Source: CAJQND01 sp051010055 | GTDB taxonomy: Bacteria > Pseudomonadota > Alphaproteobacteria > Rhizobiales > CAJQND01 | Assembly: GCA_051010055.1 (NCBI GenBank) | Contig: JBPCVY010000108.1 | Span: 1-8,122 of the forward strand | Length of the DNA stretch: 8,122 nt | Direction: 5' to 3' | Translations under genes and position numbers: made by a program | The notes under the pieces: generated by a model | Databases searched by the model: none | The model's input: the letters and a program-made list of their open reading frames with translations, nothing else | What the model was told of the DNA's origin: nothing | Shown: piece by piece, positions 1 to 6,399 of the stretch | Layout: the number at the start of each line of letters is the position of its first letter | Numbering within the stretch: position 1 is the stretch's first letter

Positions 1-46
1 GGGCAAAGCGCCATTGGTGACAAATGTCGCACGCGCAAAGAGGTAA
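1..46 (+). CDS. Probable 3' end of a rel/spoT (RSH) gene, partial
   Basis: The second reading frame is open from the window edge to a TAA at 44-46 and reads GKAPLVTNVARAKR. This resembles the last residues of the C-terminal ACT domain of RelA/SpoT homologues, where a lysine-proline-valine stretch is followed by a short V-x-R ending. The gene order supports the call, because rel/spoT commonly lies just upstream of this pyrE/pdxJ/acpS/lepB/rnc/era block in Hyphomicrobiales. Only 14 residues are visible, so the identity rests mainly on context. Another frame is also open across this stretch, but it reads as low-complexity serine-rich sequence with no recognisable family. Confidence 0.45.
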   Translation, partial: GKAPLVTNVARAKR

Positions 47-89
47 TTGCGCTTTCCGCCTCTTTTCGAACGGCTAAGCCATTGCTATC

Positions 90-95
90 TATAAC
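90..95 (+). promoter_or_regulatory. Possible -10 box upstream of pyrE (TATAAC)
   Basis: TATAAC matches five of six bases of the sigma-70 -10 consensus and lies in the gap between the probable rel/spoT stop and pyrE. No convincing -35 box is present at the usual 16-18 base spacing, so this is a weak candidate. If active, it would start a pyrE leader of about 45 bases carrying the inverted repeats that follow. Confidence 0.22.
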
Positions 96-125
96 AAGCC
101 GGTCGGGGGCTTCTTCGTCCGGCTT
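96..125 (+). repeat. Inverted repeat in the pyrE leader
   Basis: AAGCCGG at 96-102 is the exact reverse complement of CCGGCTT at 119-125, with a 16-base loop. The left arm can instead pair with GGCTT at 108-112 (AAGCC with GGCTT), so two mutually exclusive folds are possible. No T-run follows, so it is not a classical terminator. The Shine-Dalgarno sequence lies 3' of the structure and is not sequestered by it. Confidence 0.4.
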
Positions 126-146
126 CAGCGGATTGGAGATTGTTTA

Positions 147-734
147 ATGTTGTCGCGCAAAGAAATTCTGGATGAGTTCAGGCACGCAGGTGCTTTGCTT
201 GAAGGGCATTTCGTTCTGTCCTCTGGTCTTCACAGTGCGGCCTATATTCAGTGCGCGCGGGTTTTCATGGATGCAAGCCGTGCTGACAGGCTTTGCGCGG
301 AAGTAAAAGATAAGATCATTGAAGCAGGCATAGGTGATTTCGATATGGTGGCATCGCCTGCAATGGGCGGTGTGGTGGTTGGCTATGAAATGGGCCGCCA
401 GTTTTCAAAGCCATCGATCTTTTTTGAGCGGGTTGAGGGCAAGCTCACCTTGCGCCGCGGGTTTGAAATTCCTGAAGGGACGAGATGCCTGATGATGGAA
501 GACATTGTAACCACCGGCCTTTCATCGCGCGAGTGCATTAAAGCAATCCGTCAAGAGGGGGGCGAAGTCATTGGCGCATCGTGCCTGATTGACCGCTCTG
601 CGCGCAGGGCAAAACTTGGCGTGCCGCTCGTTTCGTTGCTGGAAATGGAAATTCCGGCATATGCGCCGGACGAAATTCCGCCCGAATTAGGCGCTATTCC
701 CGCGGCGAAACCGGGCAGCCGCGGTTTGCGTTAA
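147..734 (+). CDS. pyrE: Orotate phosphoribosyltransferase
   Basis: The enzyme transfers the phosphoribosyl group of PRPP to orotate, giving orotidine 5'-monophosphate, the fifth step of de novo pyrimidine synthesis, in the cytosol. The 195-residue length fits bacterial PyrE. Visible motifs are GHFVLSSGLHS (20-30) at the N-terminus, SPAMGGVVVGYE (70-81), the flexible catalytic-loop region FFERVEGKLTLRRGF (92-106) and the PRPP-binding signature LMMEDIVTTGLSS (115-127) with its acidic pair and TTG loop. The ATG is preceded by TGGAGA at 134-139, about 7 bases away, which supports this start. It overlaps by one base a TAA in another frame. The gene ends in TAATAA. It sits between the probable rel/spoT end and the DUF2062 gene. 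A hairpin-forming leader precedes it, but regulation by that leader is only a guess. Confidence 0.96.
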   Translation: MLSRKEILDEFRHAGALLEGHFVLSSGLHSAAYIQCARVFMDASRADRLCAEVKDKIIEAGIGDFDMVASPAMGGVVVGYEMGRQFSKPSIFFERVEGKLTLRRGFEIPEGTRCLMMEDIVTTGLSSRECIKAIRQEGGEVIGASCLIDRSARRAKLGVPLVSLLEMEIPAYAPDEIPPELGAIPAAKPGSRGLR

Positions 735-770
735 TAAAGTGTGTACCGGTGCTGGGAATAATTACCAGTC

Positions 771-1376
771 ATGTTGTTTAAAAGACGAGATAAAGAAACA
801 GCGCTCGCGCGGGTGAGGGCATGGGCCTGGCCGCGTCGGAGCTGGCGGCGCAGCAGCGCCTATGTGTGGCACCGGGTGACCAGGCTGGCTGGTTCGCCCC
901 ATGCAATTGCGCTTGGTTTCGCGTTTGGCATTTTGGCCTCCTTCACGCCATATATGGGATTTCATTTTGTAATCGCAGCCATACTTGCCGCGGTGCTGGG
1001 CGGAAACCTGTTATCATCCGCATTCGGAACGTTTGTTGGCAATCCCTTGACCTTCCCCTTCATCTGGCTGGCAACCTATAATTTTGGCAGCCTCTTGTTG
1101 GGCCGGGAGACGGCGGACCAAATCGACCTCAGCTTGCCGAGCGCTTTCTGGCTGAGTATATTTTCCAACCCGCATGTGGCCTTCCACGAATTTTGGGCAG
1201 TTGTTGGCCCGTTTGTGGTGCCGATGACGGTTGGTGGTATTCCGCTGGGACTGATTGCAGCGGTGCTTGGGTATTTTCCGATCCGCTCTGCGGTACGGAG
1301 TTTCCAGGACCGACGCCGGGAAAAACTTTCAAACGGCAGCAGGCAGCGCGCGGGCGATGCATCGTTGAGAGGCTAG
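771..1376 (+). CDS. DUF2062 family membrane protein
   Basis: This is a 201-residue protein of unknown function. The first 40 residues are rich in arginine and tryptophan, suggesting a cytoplasmic, membrane-proximal segment. Then comes the DUF2062 core: SPHAIALGFAFGILASFTP (42-60) and a GFHF segment continuing to about residue 77, followed by the family hallmark FGTFVGNPLTFPF (85-97). Hydrophobic segments lie at about 46-77, 92-111 and 143-170. The C-terminus is basic and polar. DUF2062 proteins are predicted inner-membrane proteins, and the gene beside pdxJ/acpS in Hyphomicrobiales often belongs to this family. No good Shine-Dalgarno sequence is seen before the ATG, only a weak GGGAA about 13 bases upstream, so expression may be coupled to pyrE, which ends 36 bases before it. 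Confidence 0.88.
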   Translation: MLFKRRDKETALARVRAWAWPRRSWRRSSAYVWHRVTRLAGSPHAIALGFAFGILASFTPYMGFHFVIAAILAAVLGGNLLSSAFGTFVGNPLTFPFIWLATYNFGSLLLGRETADQIDLSLPSAFWLSIFSNPHVAFHEFWAVVGPFVVPMTVGGIPLGLIAAVLGYFPIRSAVRSFQDRRREKLSNGSRQRAGDASLRG

Positions 1377-1381
1377 TGCTC

Positions 1382-1387
1382 AAGGAG
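1382..1387 (+). promoter_or_regulatory. Strong ribosome binding site that fixes the pdxJ start
   Basis: AAGGAG lies 8 bases before the ATG at 1396. It therefore favours ATG 1396 over the in-frame TTG at 1393, which would leave only 5 bases. Confidence 0.8.
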
Positions 1388-1395
1388 TTAGTTTG

Positions 1396-2172
1396 ATGAA
1401 TTTGAAAAATGACATTCCATATCTTCGTCTTGGTGTGAACATTGACCATGTGGCGACAATCCGCAATGCACGCGGTGGCCGCCACCCGGACCCGGTGCGG
1501 GCGGCCCACCTGGCAGCTGAAGCCGGTGCAGAAGGCATTACCGCGCACTTGCGTGAAGACCGCCGCCACATAAGCGATTTTGATATTGCCCACCTACGCC
1601 AGGAAATTCCGCTTCCCCTGAACCTTGAAATGGCGGCAACCGAGGAGATGCTGCAAATTGCGCTCACCCATAAGCCGAATGCATGCTGCATTGTTCCCGA
1701 AAAACGCGAAGAGGTAACTACCGAAGGCGGGCTTGACGTTGCCGGTGGAGAGGAACTGCTCAAACGCTACGCAGACGAGCTGAAAGCCAAAGACATTCGC
1801 GTGTCGCTCTTCATTGACCCGGATATAGTACAAATCGAAGCTTCAGCGCGTATTGGCGCCGATATTGTCGAGCTTCACACCGGCGCTTACTGCCATGCAC
1901 ACGAAGACCGCGATATCGCCTTGCGCGAAACTGAGCTTGAGTGCATTCGCGTTGCTGCAAGGTTCGGTGATGAGTTGGGCCTTGAAATGCATGCCGGCCA
2001 CGGCTTGACGTTCGAATCCGTTGAGGACGTGGCTGTGATCCCCCAGTTCCATGAGCTAAATATTGGCCATTTCCTCATTGGTGAGGCAATTTTCATCGGA
2101 TTGCCGGCGGCAATCAGGGAAATGCGCCAACGCATGGACAAAGCCCGCGCGAAGGCTGGTCAAGCTGCATGA
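1396..2172 (+). CDS. pdxJ: Pyridoxine 5'-phosphate synthase
   Basis: PdxJ condenses 3-amino-2-oxopropyl phosphate (from PdxA) with 1-deoxy-D-xylulose 5-phosphate to give pyridoxine 5'-phosphate, the ring-closing step of DXP-dependent vitamin B6 synthesis. The 258-residue TIM-barrel protein shows LGVNIDHVATIRNARGG (12-28), HLREDRRHI (51-59), NLEMAATEEM (76-85), IVPEKREEVTTEGGLDV (99-115), SLFIDPD (137-143), ELHTGAY (159-165), AGHGLTFESV (200-209) and ELNIGHFLIGEAI (220-232). H51, E78 and H202 correspond to the catalytic His45, Glu72 and His193 of the E. coli enzyme. The ATG start is supported by AAGGAG 8 bases upstream. The stop overlaps the acpS start by 4 bases (ATGA), so the two genes are probably translationally coupled. 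All the main motifs are intact and nothing unusual was seen. Confidence 0.97.
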   Translation: MNLKNDIPYLRLGVNIDHVATIRNARGGRHPDPVRAAHLAAEAGAEGITAHLREDRRHISDFDIAHLRQEIPLPLNLEMAATEEMLQIALTHKPNACCIVPEKREEVTTEGGLDVAGGEELLKRYADELKAKDIRVSLFIDPDIVQIEASARIGADIVELHTGAYCHAHEDRDIALRETELECIRVAARFGDELGLEMHAGHGLTFESVEDVAVIPQFHELNIGHFLIGEAIFIGLPAAIREMRQRMDKARAKAGQAA

Positions 2173-2582
2173 TCATCGGTGTCGGAAACGATATTGTCGA
2201 TATTCGGCGCATTGAAAAAACAATCGATAAGTTTGGCGAGCGGTTTCTGAACCGCGTTTTCACCGAAATCGAGCAGGCAAAGTCTGACCGCCGCCGGGCC
2301 CGGGTTGCATCCTATGCCAAGCGCTTTGCCGCCAAGGAGGCATGCTCGAAAGCTCTCGGTACCGGATTCCGCAAAGGTGTGTTCTGGCGTGACATGGGGG
2401 TTGTGAATGAACCCTCAGGCCGGCCGACATTGCGACTCACAGGTGGGGCACTGGAGCAATTGAGCGTCATAATGCCGGCCAATCATGACCCCATCATCCA
2501 TTTGACGATCACCGATGACTTTCCCTGGGCACAGGCGTTCGTCATCATTTCTGCGGAACCGTCAGCCAGCGACCAGGGGTAA
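2169..2582 (+). CDS. acpS: Holo-[acyl-carrier-protein] synthase
   Basis: AcpS transfers 4'-phosphopantetheine from coenzyme A to a serine of apo-ACP, activating the carrier for fatty acid and lipid A synthesis. The 137-residue length is typical of the small trimeric family. The N-terminal motif IGVGNDIVDIRRIE (3-16) carries the metal-binding Asp8. The second signature, FAAKEACSKALGTG (53-66), carries the metal-binding Glu57, and SGRPTLRLTGGA (82-93) matches the conserved SGxPxxxLxG element. The start overlaps the pdxJ stop (ATGA), which fits a shared transcript. The last 15 or so residues are poorly conserved tail. A gap of about 150 bases follows, so lepB may be transcribed separately as well. 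Confidence 0.95.
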   Translation: MIIGVGNDIVDIRRIEKTIDKFGERFLNRVFTEIEQAKSDRRRARVASYAKRFAAKEACSKALGTGFRKGVFWRDMGVVNEPSGRPTLRLTGGALEQLSVIMPANHDPIIHLTITDDFPWAQAFVIISAEPSASDQG

Positions 2583-2637
2583 ATTCGGGTTTCAAACTGT
2601 TTTGACGGGAAAGTGGAAAGCAGCGGGTTCTTGTGCG

Positions 2638-2666
2638 TTGCATAGACTGCCCGCTAAGGGTATAGC
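2638..2666 (+). promoter_or_regulatory. Candidate sigma-70-type promoter upstream of lepB
   Basis: TTGCAT (2638-2643) and TATAGC (2661-2666) are separated by exactly 17 bases. They match the -35 and -10 consensus at three and four of six positions. The site lies in the 149-base gap between acpS and lepB, the largest gap in the housekeeping block. A TTGACG at 2602-2607 has no usable -10 partner. The match is modest, so this is only a candidate. Confidence 0.28.
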
Positions 2667-2731
2667 TGCGCTCGCGCGGGGAACGGATAAGCTCGGAAAC
2701 GTGAATCATTGCGTGCCGGTATAGGTTGGAT

Positions 2732-3529
2732 ATGTCGACGAACATGGACGAAGCGAACAAGAAATCTGAAGGCGGTACGTGGGAAATTATCCGCGTTATC
2801 ATTCAGGCGCTGATCATTGCATTCTTTGTGCGCACTTTTCTTTACCAGCCATTCAACATCCCGTCCGGATCGATGGTTCCGACCTTGCTGATTGGCGACT
2901 ATCTGTTCGTTTCCAAACTAAGTTACGGCTATAGCCGCTACACGTTCTCGTTCAACCTGTCGGCCGGCGGTGAGAATTTTCTGAAAATCGAACCGTTTTC
3001 ATTCGATGGCCGGGTTTTCTTTGCCGAGCAGCCCAAGCGGGGCGATGTGGCAGTTTTCAAATTGCCCACAGACAATGAAACAGATTACATCAAACGCGTG
3101 GTCGGCTTGCCAGGTGACCGTGTGCAAATGATTGACAGCCTGCTGCACATCAACGGCAAGCCTGTCGGCATGCGCAAGGTTTCGCCGCCAACAGGTAAAT
3201 TGCCCTACGGAACCGGCTCCAACGATGTGAAAGTGTTTGTTGAGTCGCTTCCCAACGGGGTTGAGTACAACATTTACGACCAGGGATGGCAGCGGCTGGA
3301 CGACACCAAGGAGTTTGTGGTGCCGGAAGACCATTTCTTCATGATGGGGGATAATCGCGACAATTCTCGCGACAGCCGCGATTCCGGCGTTGGGTATGTG
3401 CCGATTGAAAACTTTGTCGGCCGCGCTGACATAATCTTTTTCTCCATCACGCCAAACGGCTCATTCTGGCAGTTCTGGCGTTGGCCGCAGACCATCAGGT
3501 GGTCGCGGCTGCTTCAAACCGTGAAATGA
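2732..3529 (+). CDS. lepB: Signal peptidase I
   Basis: LepB is the inner-membrane serine protease that removes signal peptides from exported preproteins on the periplasmic side. A short cytoplasmic N-terminus (1-17) leads into one transmembrane helix (about 18-38). The catalytic serine follows in IPSGSMVPTLLIGDYLFVSK (43-62; Ser47). The Lys general base is in DYIKRVVGLPGDRVQ (118-132; Lys121), and box E is MGDNRDNSRDSR (205-216). The intact Ser/Lys dyad shows the S26 family. With ATG 2732 the protein has 265 residues. An in-frame TTG at 2726 and an ATG at 2744 are alternatives. AGG at 2723-2725, 6 bases before ATG 2732, is a weak ribosome binding site, and the same bases form TATAGG, a -10-like box. 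rnc begins 4 bases after the stop, so the two genes are surely co-transcribed. Confidence 0.96.
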   Translation: MSTNMDEANKKSEGGTWEIIRVIIQALIIAFFVRTFLYQPFNIPSGSMVPTLLIGDYLFVSKLSYGYSRYTFSFNLSAGGENFLKIEPFSFDGRVFFAEQPKRGDVAVFKLPTDNETDYIKRVVGLPGDRVQMIDSLLHINGKPVGMRKVSPPTGKLPYGTGSNDVKVFVESLPNGVEYNIYDQGWQRLDDTKEFVVPEDHFFMMGDNRDNSRDSRDSGVGYVPIENFVGRADIIFFSITPNGSFWQFWRWPQTIRWSRLLQTVK

Positions 3530-3533
3530 AGCC

Positions 3534-4232
3534 GTGGCTGAGTTGGAACTACTGGCCAGGCGTATCGGTTACACCTTCAAGTCCATCGAATTGCTAGATC
3601 GGTCGCTGACACACTCAAGCCTTGGTTCGGGTAAAACCAACCGTAAGCGCGAGCCATTAATTCGCAGCAATGAGCGCCTCGAGTTTCTTGGTGACAGGGT
3701 GCTTGGCCTTGTCATTGCTGATTGGCTATTGGAAAATTATCCCGACCAAAAAGAAGGTGAGCTTGCCCCCAAGCTCAATGCTTTGGTGCGCAAGGAGACA
3801 TGCGCACAAGTTGCCCAGGACATTGAGCTGGGCGTCTACTTGAGGCTTGGCCGTGGTGAGGAACGCGCCGGTGGACGCGACAAGCTTGCCCTTTTGGGCG
3901 ACGCCATGGAAGCGCTCATTGCAGCTGTTTACTGCGATGGGGGCCTTGAACATGCGCGGGTCATGATCTTGCAACTCTGGGCGCCCTACTTTGACACCCT
4001 TGGCGAGATGCCGAAGGATGCAAAAACCGCCTTGCAGGAATGGGCTCAAGGAAGGGCGCTGCCGACGCCGGAATATTCCGAACAGGCAAGAAGCGGGCCG
4101 GACCATGAGCCGGTTTTTGTCATGGCCGTAAGCGTTGATGGTCTGCCGCCGGAAGTTGCGCAAGGCCCATCCAAACGCGCAGCTGAACAGGCTGCTGCTG
4201 AGGCGCTGTTGCGCCGGGAGAGAGTTTGGTGA
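3534..4232 (+). CDS. rnc: Ribonuclease III
   Basis: RNase III cleaves double-stranded RNA, including 30S rRNA precursors and structured mRNAs, as a magnesium-dependent homodimer. The 232-residue protein has the endonuclease domain (about 5-155) and a C-terminal double-stranded RNA-binding domain (about 162-229). The signature NERLEFLGDRVL (46-57) supplies E47, E50 and D54, and LGDAMEALIAAVY (121-133) supplies D123 and E126, the equivalents of the E. coli catalytic acidic residues. The RNA-binding domain shows AKTALQEWAQ near its start and GPSKRAAEQAAAEALL near its end. The start is a GTG 4 bases after the lepB stop, with no clear Shine-Dalgarno sequence, so translational coupling is likely. 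The lepB-rnc-era order is a conserved bacterial operon. Confidence 0.96.
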   Translation: MAELELLARRIGYTFKSIELLDRSLTHSSLGSGKTNRKREPLIRSNERLEFLGDRVLGLVIADWLLENYPDQKEGELAPKLNALVRKETCAQVAQDIELGVYLRLGRGEERAGGRDKLALLGDAMEALIAAVYCDGGLEHARVMILQLWAPYFDTLGEMPKDAKTALQEWAQGRALPTPEYSEQARSGPDHEPVFVMAVSVDGLPPEVAQGPSKRAAEQAAAEALLRRERVW

Positions 4233-5149
4233 GTTCACAAATCGAAGTAAAAGAAACCCGCTGCGGCGTCGTTGCCCTTATCGGCGCCCCCAATGTTGGC
4301 AAATCGACGCTGTTGAACCAGTTGGTAGGCAGTAAGATTTCCATTGTTACGCATAAAGTGCAGACAACGCGCGCCCGGGTGCGCGCCATTGCAATTGAAG
4401 ATGAAAGCCAAGTTATCTTTGTCGATACGCCGGGTATTTTCGCGCCAAAGCGCATGCTCGACAAAGCGATGGTTGAGGCCGCCTGGGGTGGTGCAGCTGA
4501 CGCCGATATTACGGTTTTACTGCTTGATGCCCGGGCCGGCCTTGATGAAGAAACCGAAGAGATCATCAAGGGGCTCGAGAAGGCAGGCATCAAAGCGCAT
4601 TTGGCCATCAACAAGATTGACCTGATACCCAATGAACAGCTTTTGCCGCTCACCCAGAGCCTGACAGAACGGTTCGCTTTCGGGGAAGTGTTCCTGATTT
4701 CTGCCCTTTCAGGCGACGGAGTTGAGAAGTTACGCACGTTCCTTGCCGAAACCTCACCGGCGGGCCCGTGGCTTTACCCGGAAGACCAGATTGCCGATAT
4801 ACCCATGCGGCTTTTGGCAGCCGAAGTTACGCGAGAAAAGCTCTATCTGCGCCTGCATCAGGAACTTCCCTATGCGTCAACTGTAGAAACTGAAAAGTGG
4901 TCTCAACTGAAAGACGGGTCGGTACGAATTGAGCAAGTGGTATTTGTGGAACGGTCAAGCCAGAAAAAAATCATGCTTGGCAAGAACGGAGACACCATAA
5001 AGGCGATCGGAAGGGCGGCCCGGCTAGAGCTTGAGGAAATGCTGGAAACAAAGGTGCACCTGTTCTTGTTCGTGAAGGTGCGCGGCAAATGGGCCCAAGA
5101 CCCGGATCGCTATCACCACATGGGATTGGAGCTGCCGTCAGGCTATTGA
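4229..5149 (+). CDS. era: GTPase Era
   Basis: Era is an essential Ras-like GTPase that binds the 3' end of 16S rRNA and helps 30S subunit maturation. From the GTG the protein has 306 residues. The GTPase motifs are the P-loop GAPNVGKS (19-26), switch I around TTRARV (46-51), DTPG (66-69), NKID (128-131) and SAL (158-160). The C-terminal KH RNA-binding domain includes VVFVERSSQKKIMLGKNG (237-254) and a tail ending VKVRGKW. The GTG overlaps the rnc stop by 4 bases (GTGA) and has GGGAGAG upstream at about 8 bases, so it is preferred over the in-frame TTG at 4226. Era ends the conserved lepB-rnc-era run. recO, commonly the next gene in relatives, is displaced here by about 1.7 kb. Confidence 0.97.
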   Translation: MSSQIEVKETRCGVVALIGAPNVGKSTLLNQLVGSKISIVTHKVQTTRARVRAIAIEDESQVIFVDTPGIFAPKRMLDKAMVEAAWGGAADADITVLLLDARAGLDEETEEIIKGLEKAGIKAHLAINKIDLIPNEQLLPLTQSLTERFAFGEVFLISALSGDGVEKLRTFLAETSPAGPWLYPEDQIADIPMRLLAAEVTREKLYLRLHQELPYASTVETEKWSQLKDGSVRIEQVVFVERSSQKKIMLGKNGDTIKAIGRAARLELEEMLETKVHLFLFVKVRGKWAQDPDRYHHMGLELPSGY

Positions 5150-5168
5150 TTTTTCGACAGTTATTGAT

Positions 5169-5188
5169 GGCTCATTCATGATGAGGCC
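5169..5188 (+). repeat. Short hairpin after era
   Basis: GGCTCAT (5169-5175) can pair with ATGAG-g-CC (5181-5188), with one bulged G and a 5-base loop. It lies 19 bases after the era stop. The stem is followed by CAAAAAACGG rather than a T-run, so it does not look like an intrinsic terminator. It could be a 3'-end-stabilising structure. Confidence 0.3.
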
Positions 5189-5216
5189 CAAAAAACGGTT
5201 GTGAACAGGAGTCGGA

Positions 5217-5309
5217 ATGGGTAGTTTCTCTAGTATATTATGTTTCTGTAATGAATTTTTTGGCATTTTGAAAGCAGGACAAACCGCATCATTTTTATCT
5301 TGGCAATGA
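5217..5309 (+). CDS. Possible 30-residue small ORF in the era-licD spacer
   Basis: An ATG at 5217 follows AGGAG (5207-5211) with a 5-base gap, one of the best Shine-Dalgarno arrangements in the window. The ORF runs 30 codons to a TGA at 5307-5309. The peptide begins MGSFSSILCFCNEFFGILKA and then continues to end in SWQ. It is hydrophobic and aromatic, with a CFC pair and only one acidic and one basic residue. I recognise no family. Codons such as TTA, ATA, TGT and TTT are unlike the neighbouring GC-rich genes, and the DNA here is very AT-rich, so this may be chance in non-coding DNA or a remnant. It could also be a short leader peptide for the genes downstream. Confidence 0.25.
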   Translation: MGSFSSILCFCNEFFGILKAGQTASFLSWQ

Positions 5310-5386
5310 CCAGCCCTAGTTTTCGGGGCCGCTCATAATATTCAAGGAAATTTTAGAGCAGGCCATTTTCTGCTAGTTCCAGCGCA

Positions 5387-6388
5387 ATGTTACTGAATTC
5401 TGGTGCCCGGTTATGGGGCGCGACGTTGAGTATACCTACCGATGAGAACCAATTCATGGCCCGTGCTGGCGGGATGCGCCTGTTTGGCGCCGGTGCGTTT
5501 CTTACCGCCCAGCTTGGCGCTTTTTCGAGTAGCCGGAAACTGAACAACCTCGCAACTTCCAATCACTATGAGCCCGTTGCCGGTGATGCCCGAGAAAAAC
5601 TTCTGACGTTTGGCCGCGTCTCCGATCAGCATATGTCTAATGGCAAAATGCTGTTTGGTGCGCCATTTCTGAAAGCTGCCTTGAAATCGGGTAGGAAAAA
5701 GGTCCGCGTTTCATCTTCCGGACTTGAGCTTGCGCGTGAAGCACTGGAAGCGACGCGCGAATTGGCAGAGTGCGCCGGGGCAGGGCTTTTTCTCATTTCC
5801 GGCAGTTTGCTTGGGCCGGTGCGCGAAGGCGAATTGCTGGCCCATGATTATGATTTGGATTTCGGCGTTTTCTCCGACGATCGCGGTATGGCGAAGCTGG
5901 TGCAGTTTCTTGGCGCCGATGCGTGCTTTGAACTGACCAAGGTATTCAACGTCACCCCGGAATTGAGCCTTTACAACAGCTTTCTGAAAGATCTTGTGGG
6001 CCGCCCTCTGAAGTACACCATCTGCTATCGGGGCACTGTAACCATAGATATTTTCGTTCACATCGCCCATGAGGGCACCGTCTATCATGGCACCGATCGC
6101 AACGTCTGGCTGAATTCTCCGTTCGGGATTTCGACTTTTGATTTCAGCGGAAAATCCTATCTCGTTCCGGATAATTACGAACGTTACCTGGAAGAAAATT
6201 ACGGCAACTGGCACGAGCCCGTTCGCGATTATCACTGTGCGACCGACACGCCAAACAGCGGGACGGTTGTTTCTTACCGGGCCTTTGTACATGCGGCGAA
6301 AAACTACAGCTATTTCAGGCAGACCGGGGATTTGCGCTGGGCAGGCCTGATCCATGGGCAAATTCAAACAATGCAACGCGCAATTTAG
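5387..6388 (+). CDS. LicD/fukutin-family phosphotransferase-like protein
   Basis: LicD-type proteins have a nucleotidyltransferase fold and transfer phosphocholine or phospho-polyols from CDP-linked donors to glycans; the eukaryotic relatives fukutin and FKRP use CDP-ribitol. From ATG 5387 the protein has 333 residues. The family core starts with a helix (about 112-130) and then the hallmark ISGSLLGPVREGELLA (137-152) followed by DYDLDFGVF (154-162), whose D154, D156 and D158 match the metal-binding DxDxD. TIDIFVH (219-225) matches the later acidic strand and LEENYGNWHEPV (268-279) the terminal Y-G-x-W element. No transmembrane helix or signal peptide is evident. Residues 1-110 are an extension with no recognised domain. 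The start is uncertain: 5387 lacks a Shine-Dalgarno sequence and is followed by rare codons (TTA, ATA), so ATG 5456 is a fair alternative. The cytidylyltransferase gene begins 5-11 bases after the stop, pointing to a joint role in phospho-polyol modification. The actual substrate is inferred. Confidence 0.75.
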   Translation: MLLNSGARLWGATLSIPTDENQFMARAGGMRLFGAGAFLTAQLGAFSSSRKLNNLATSNHYEPVAGDAREKLLTFGRVSDQHMSNGKMLFGAPFLKAALKSGRKKVRVSSSGLELAREALEATRELAECAGAGLFLISGSLLGPVREGELLAHDYDLDFGVFSDDRGMAKLVQFLGADACFELTKVFNVTPELSLYNSFLKDLVGRPLKYTICYRGTVTIDIFVHIAHEGTVYHGTDRNVWLNSPFGISTFDFSGKSYLVPDNYERYLEENYGNWHEPVRDYHCATDTPNSGTVVSYRAFVHAAKNYSYFRQTGDLRWAGLIHGQIQTMQRAI

Positions 6389-6399
6389 AGATTTTGAAA

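Larger units (their letters stand above)
5150..5386. other. AT-rich spacer between era and the LicD-like gene
   Basis: This 237-base stretch has no established gene. By direct count, 5221-5280 contains only 18 G or C in 60 bases, much lower than the flanking genes. It holds the short post-era hairpin, the possible 30-codon ORF, AT-rich -10-like strings (TATATTAT at 5234-5241 and CATAAT at 5334-5339) without good -35 partners, and a weak inverted repeat AGCAG/CTGCT at 5357-5374. A promoter for the downstream pair probably lies here, but I cannot place it. Confidence 0.5.

Noticed and set aside
1..147. A frame open from the window start to TAA 145-147 that would join pyrE with a stop/start overlap
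   Set aside because: Its translation is serine-rich, without any family resemblance, whereas the neighbouring frame ending at 46 reads like the end of an RSH protein.
2602..2607. TTGACG as a -35 box in the acpS-lepB gap
   Set aside because: The expected -10 position 17 bases downstream reads gcgggt-like sequence, so there is no promoter partner.
801..2680. The 13-base string GCGCTCGCGCGGG occurs at 801-813 and again at 2668-2680
   Set aside because: Only two copies were seen, one inside a coding region. The GC-rich CG-repeating composition makes chance likely, and nothing nearby suggests a functional repeat.
4120..4737. 205-codon minus-strand frame opposite rnc/era
   Set aside because: It is a shadow of the GTPase-coding strand, with serine/arginine-rich low-information translation and no motif.
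5311..5330. GCCC/GGGC short inverted repeat in the era-licD spacer as a terminator
   Set aside because: The stem is only about four base pairs and no T-run follows.
5711..6376. 221-codon minus-strand frame opposite the LicD-like gene
   Set aside because: The + strand frame carries the LicD motifs. The minus-strand translation has no domain, and no ribosome binding site precedes it.
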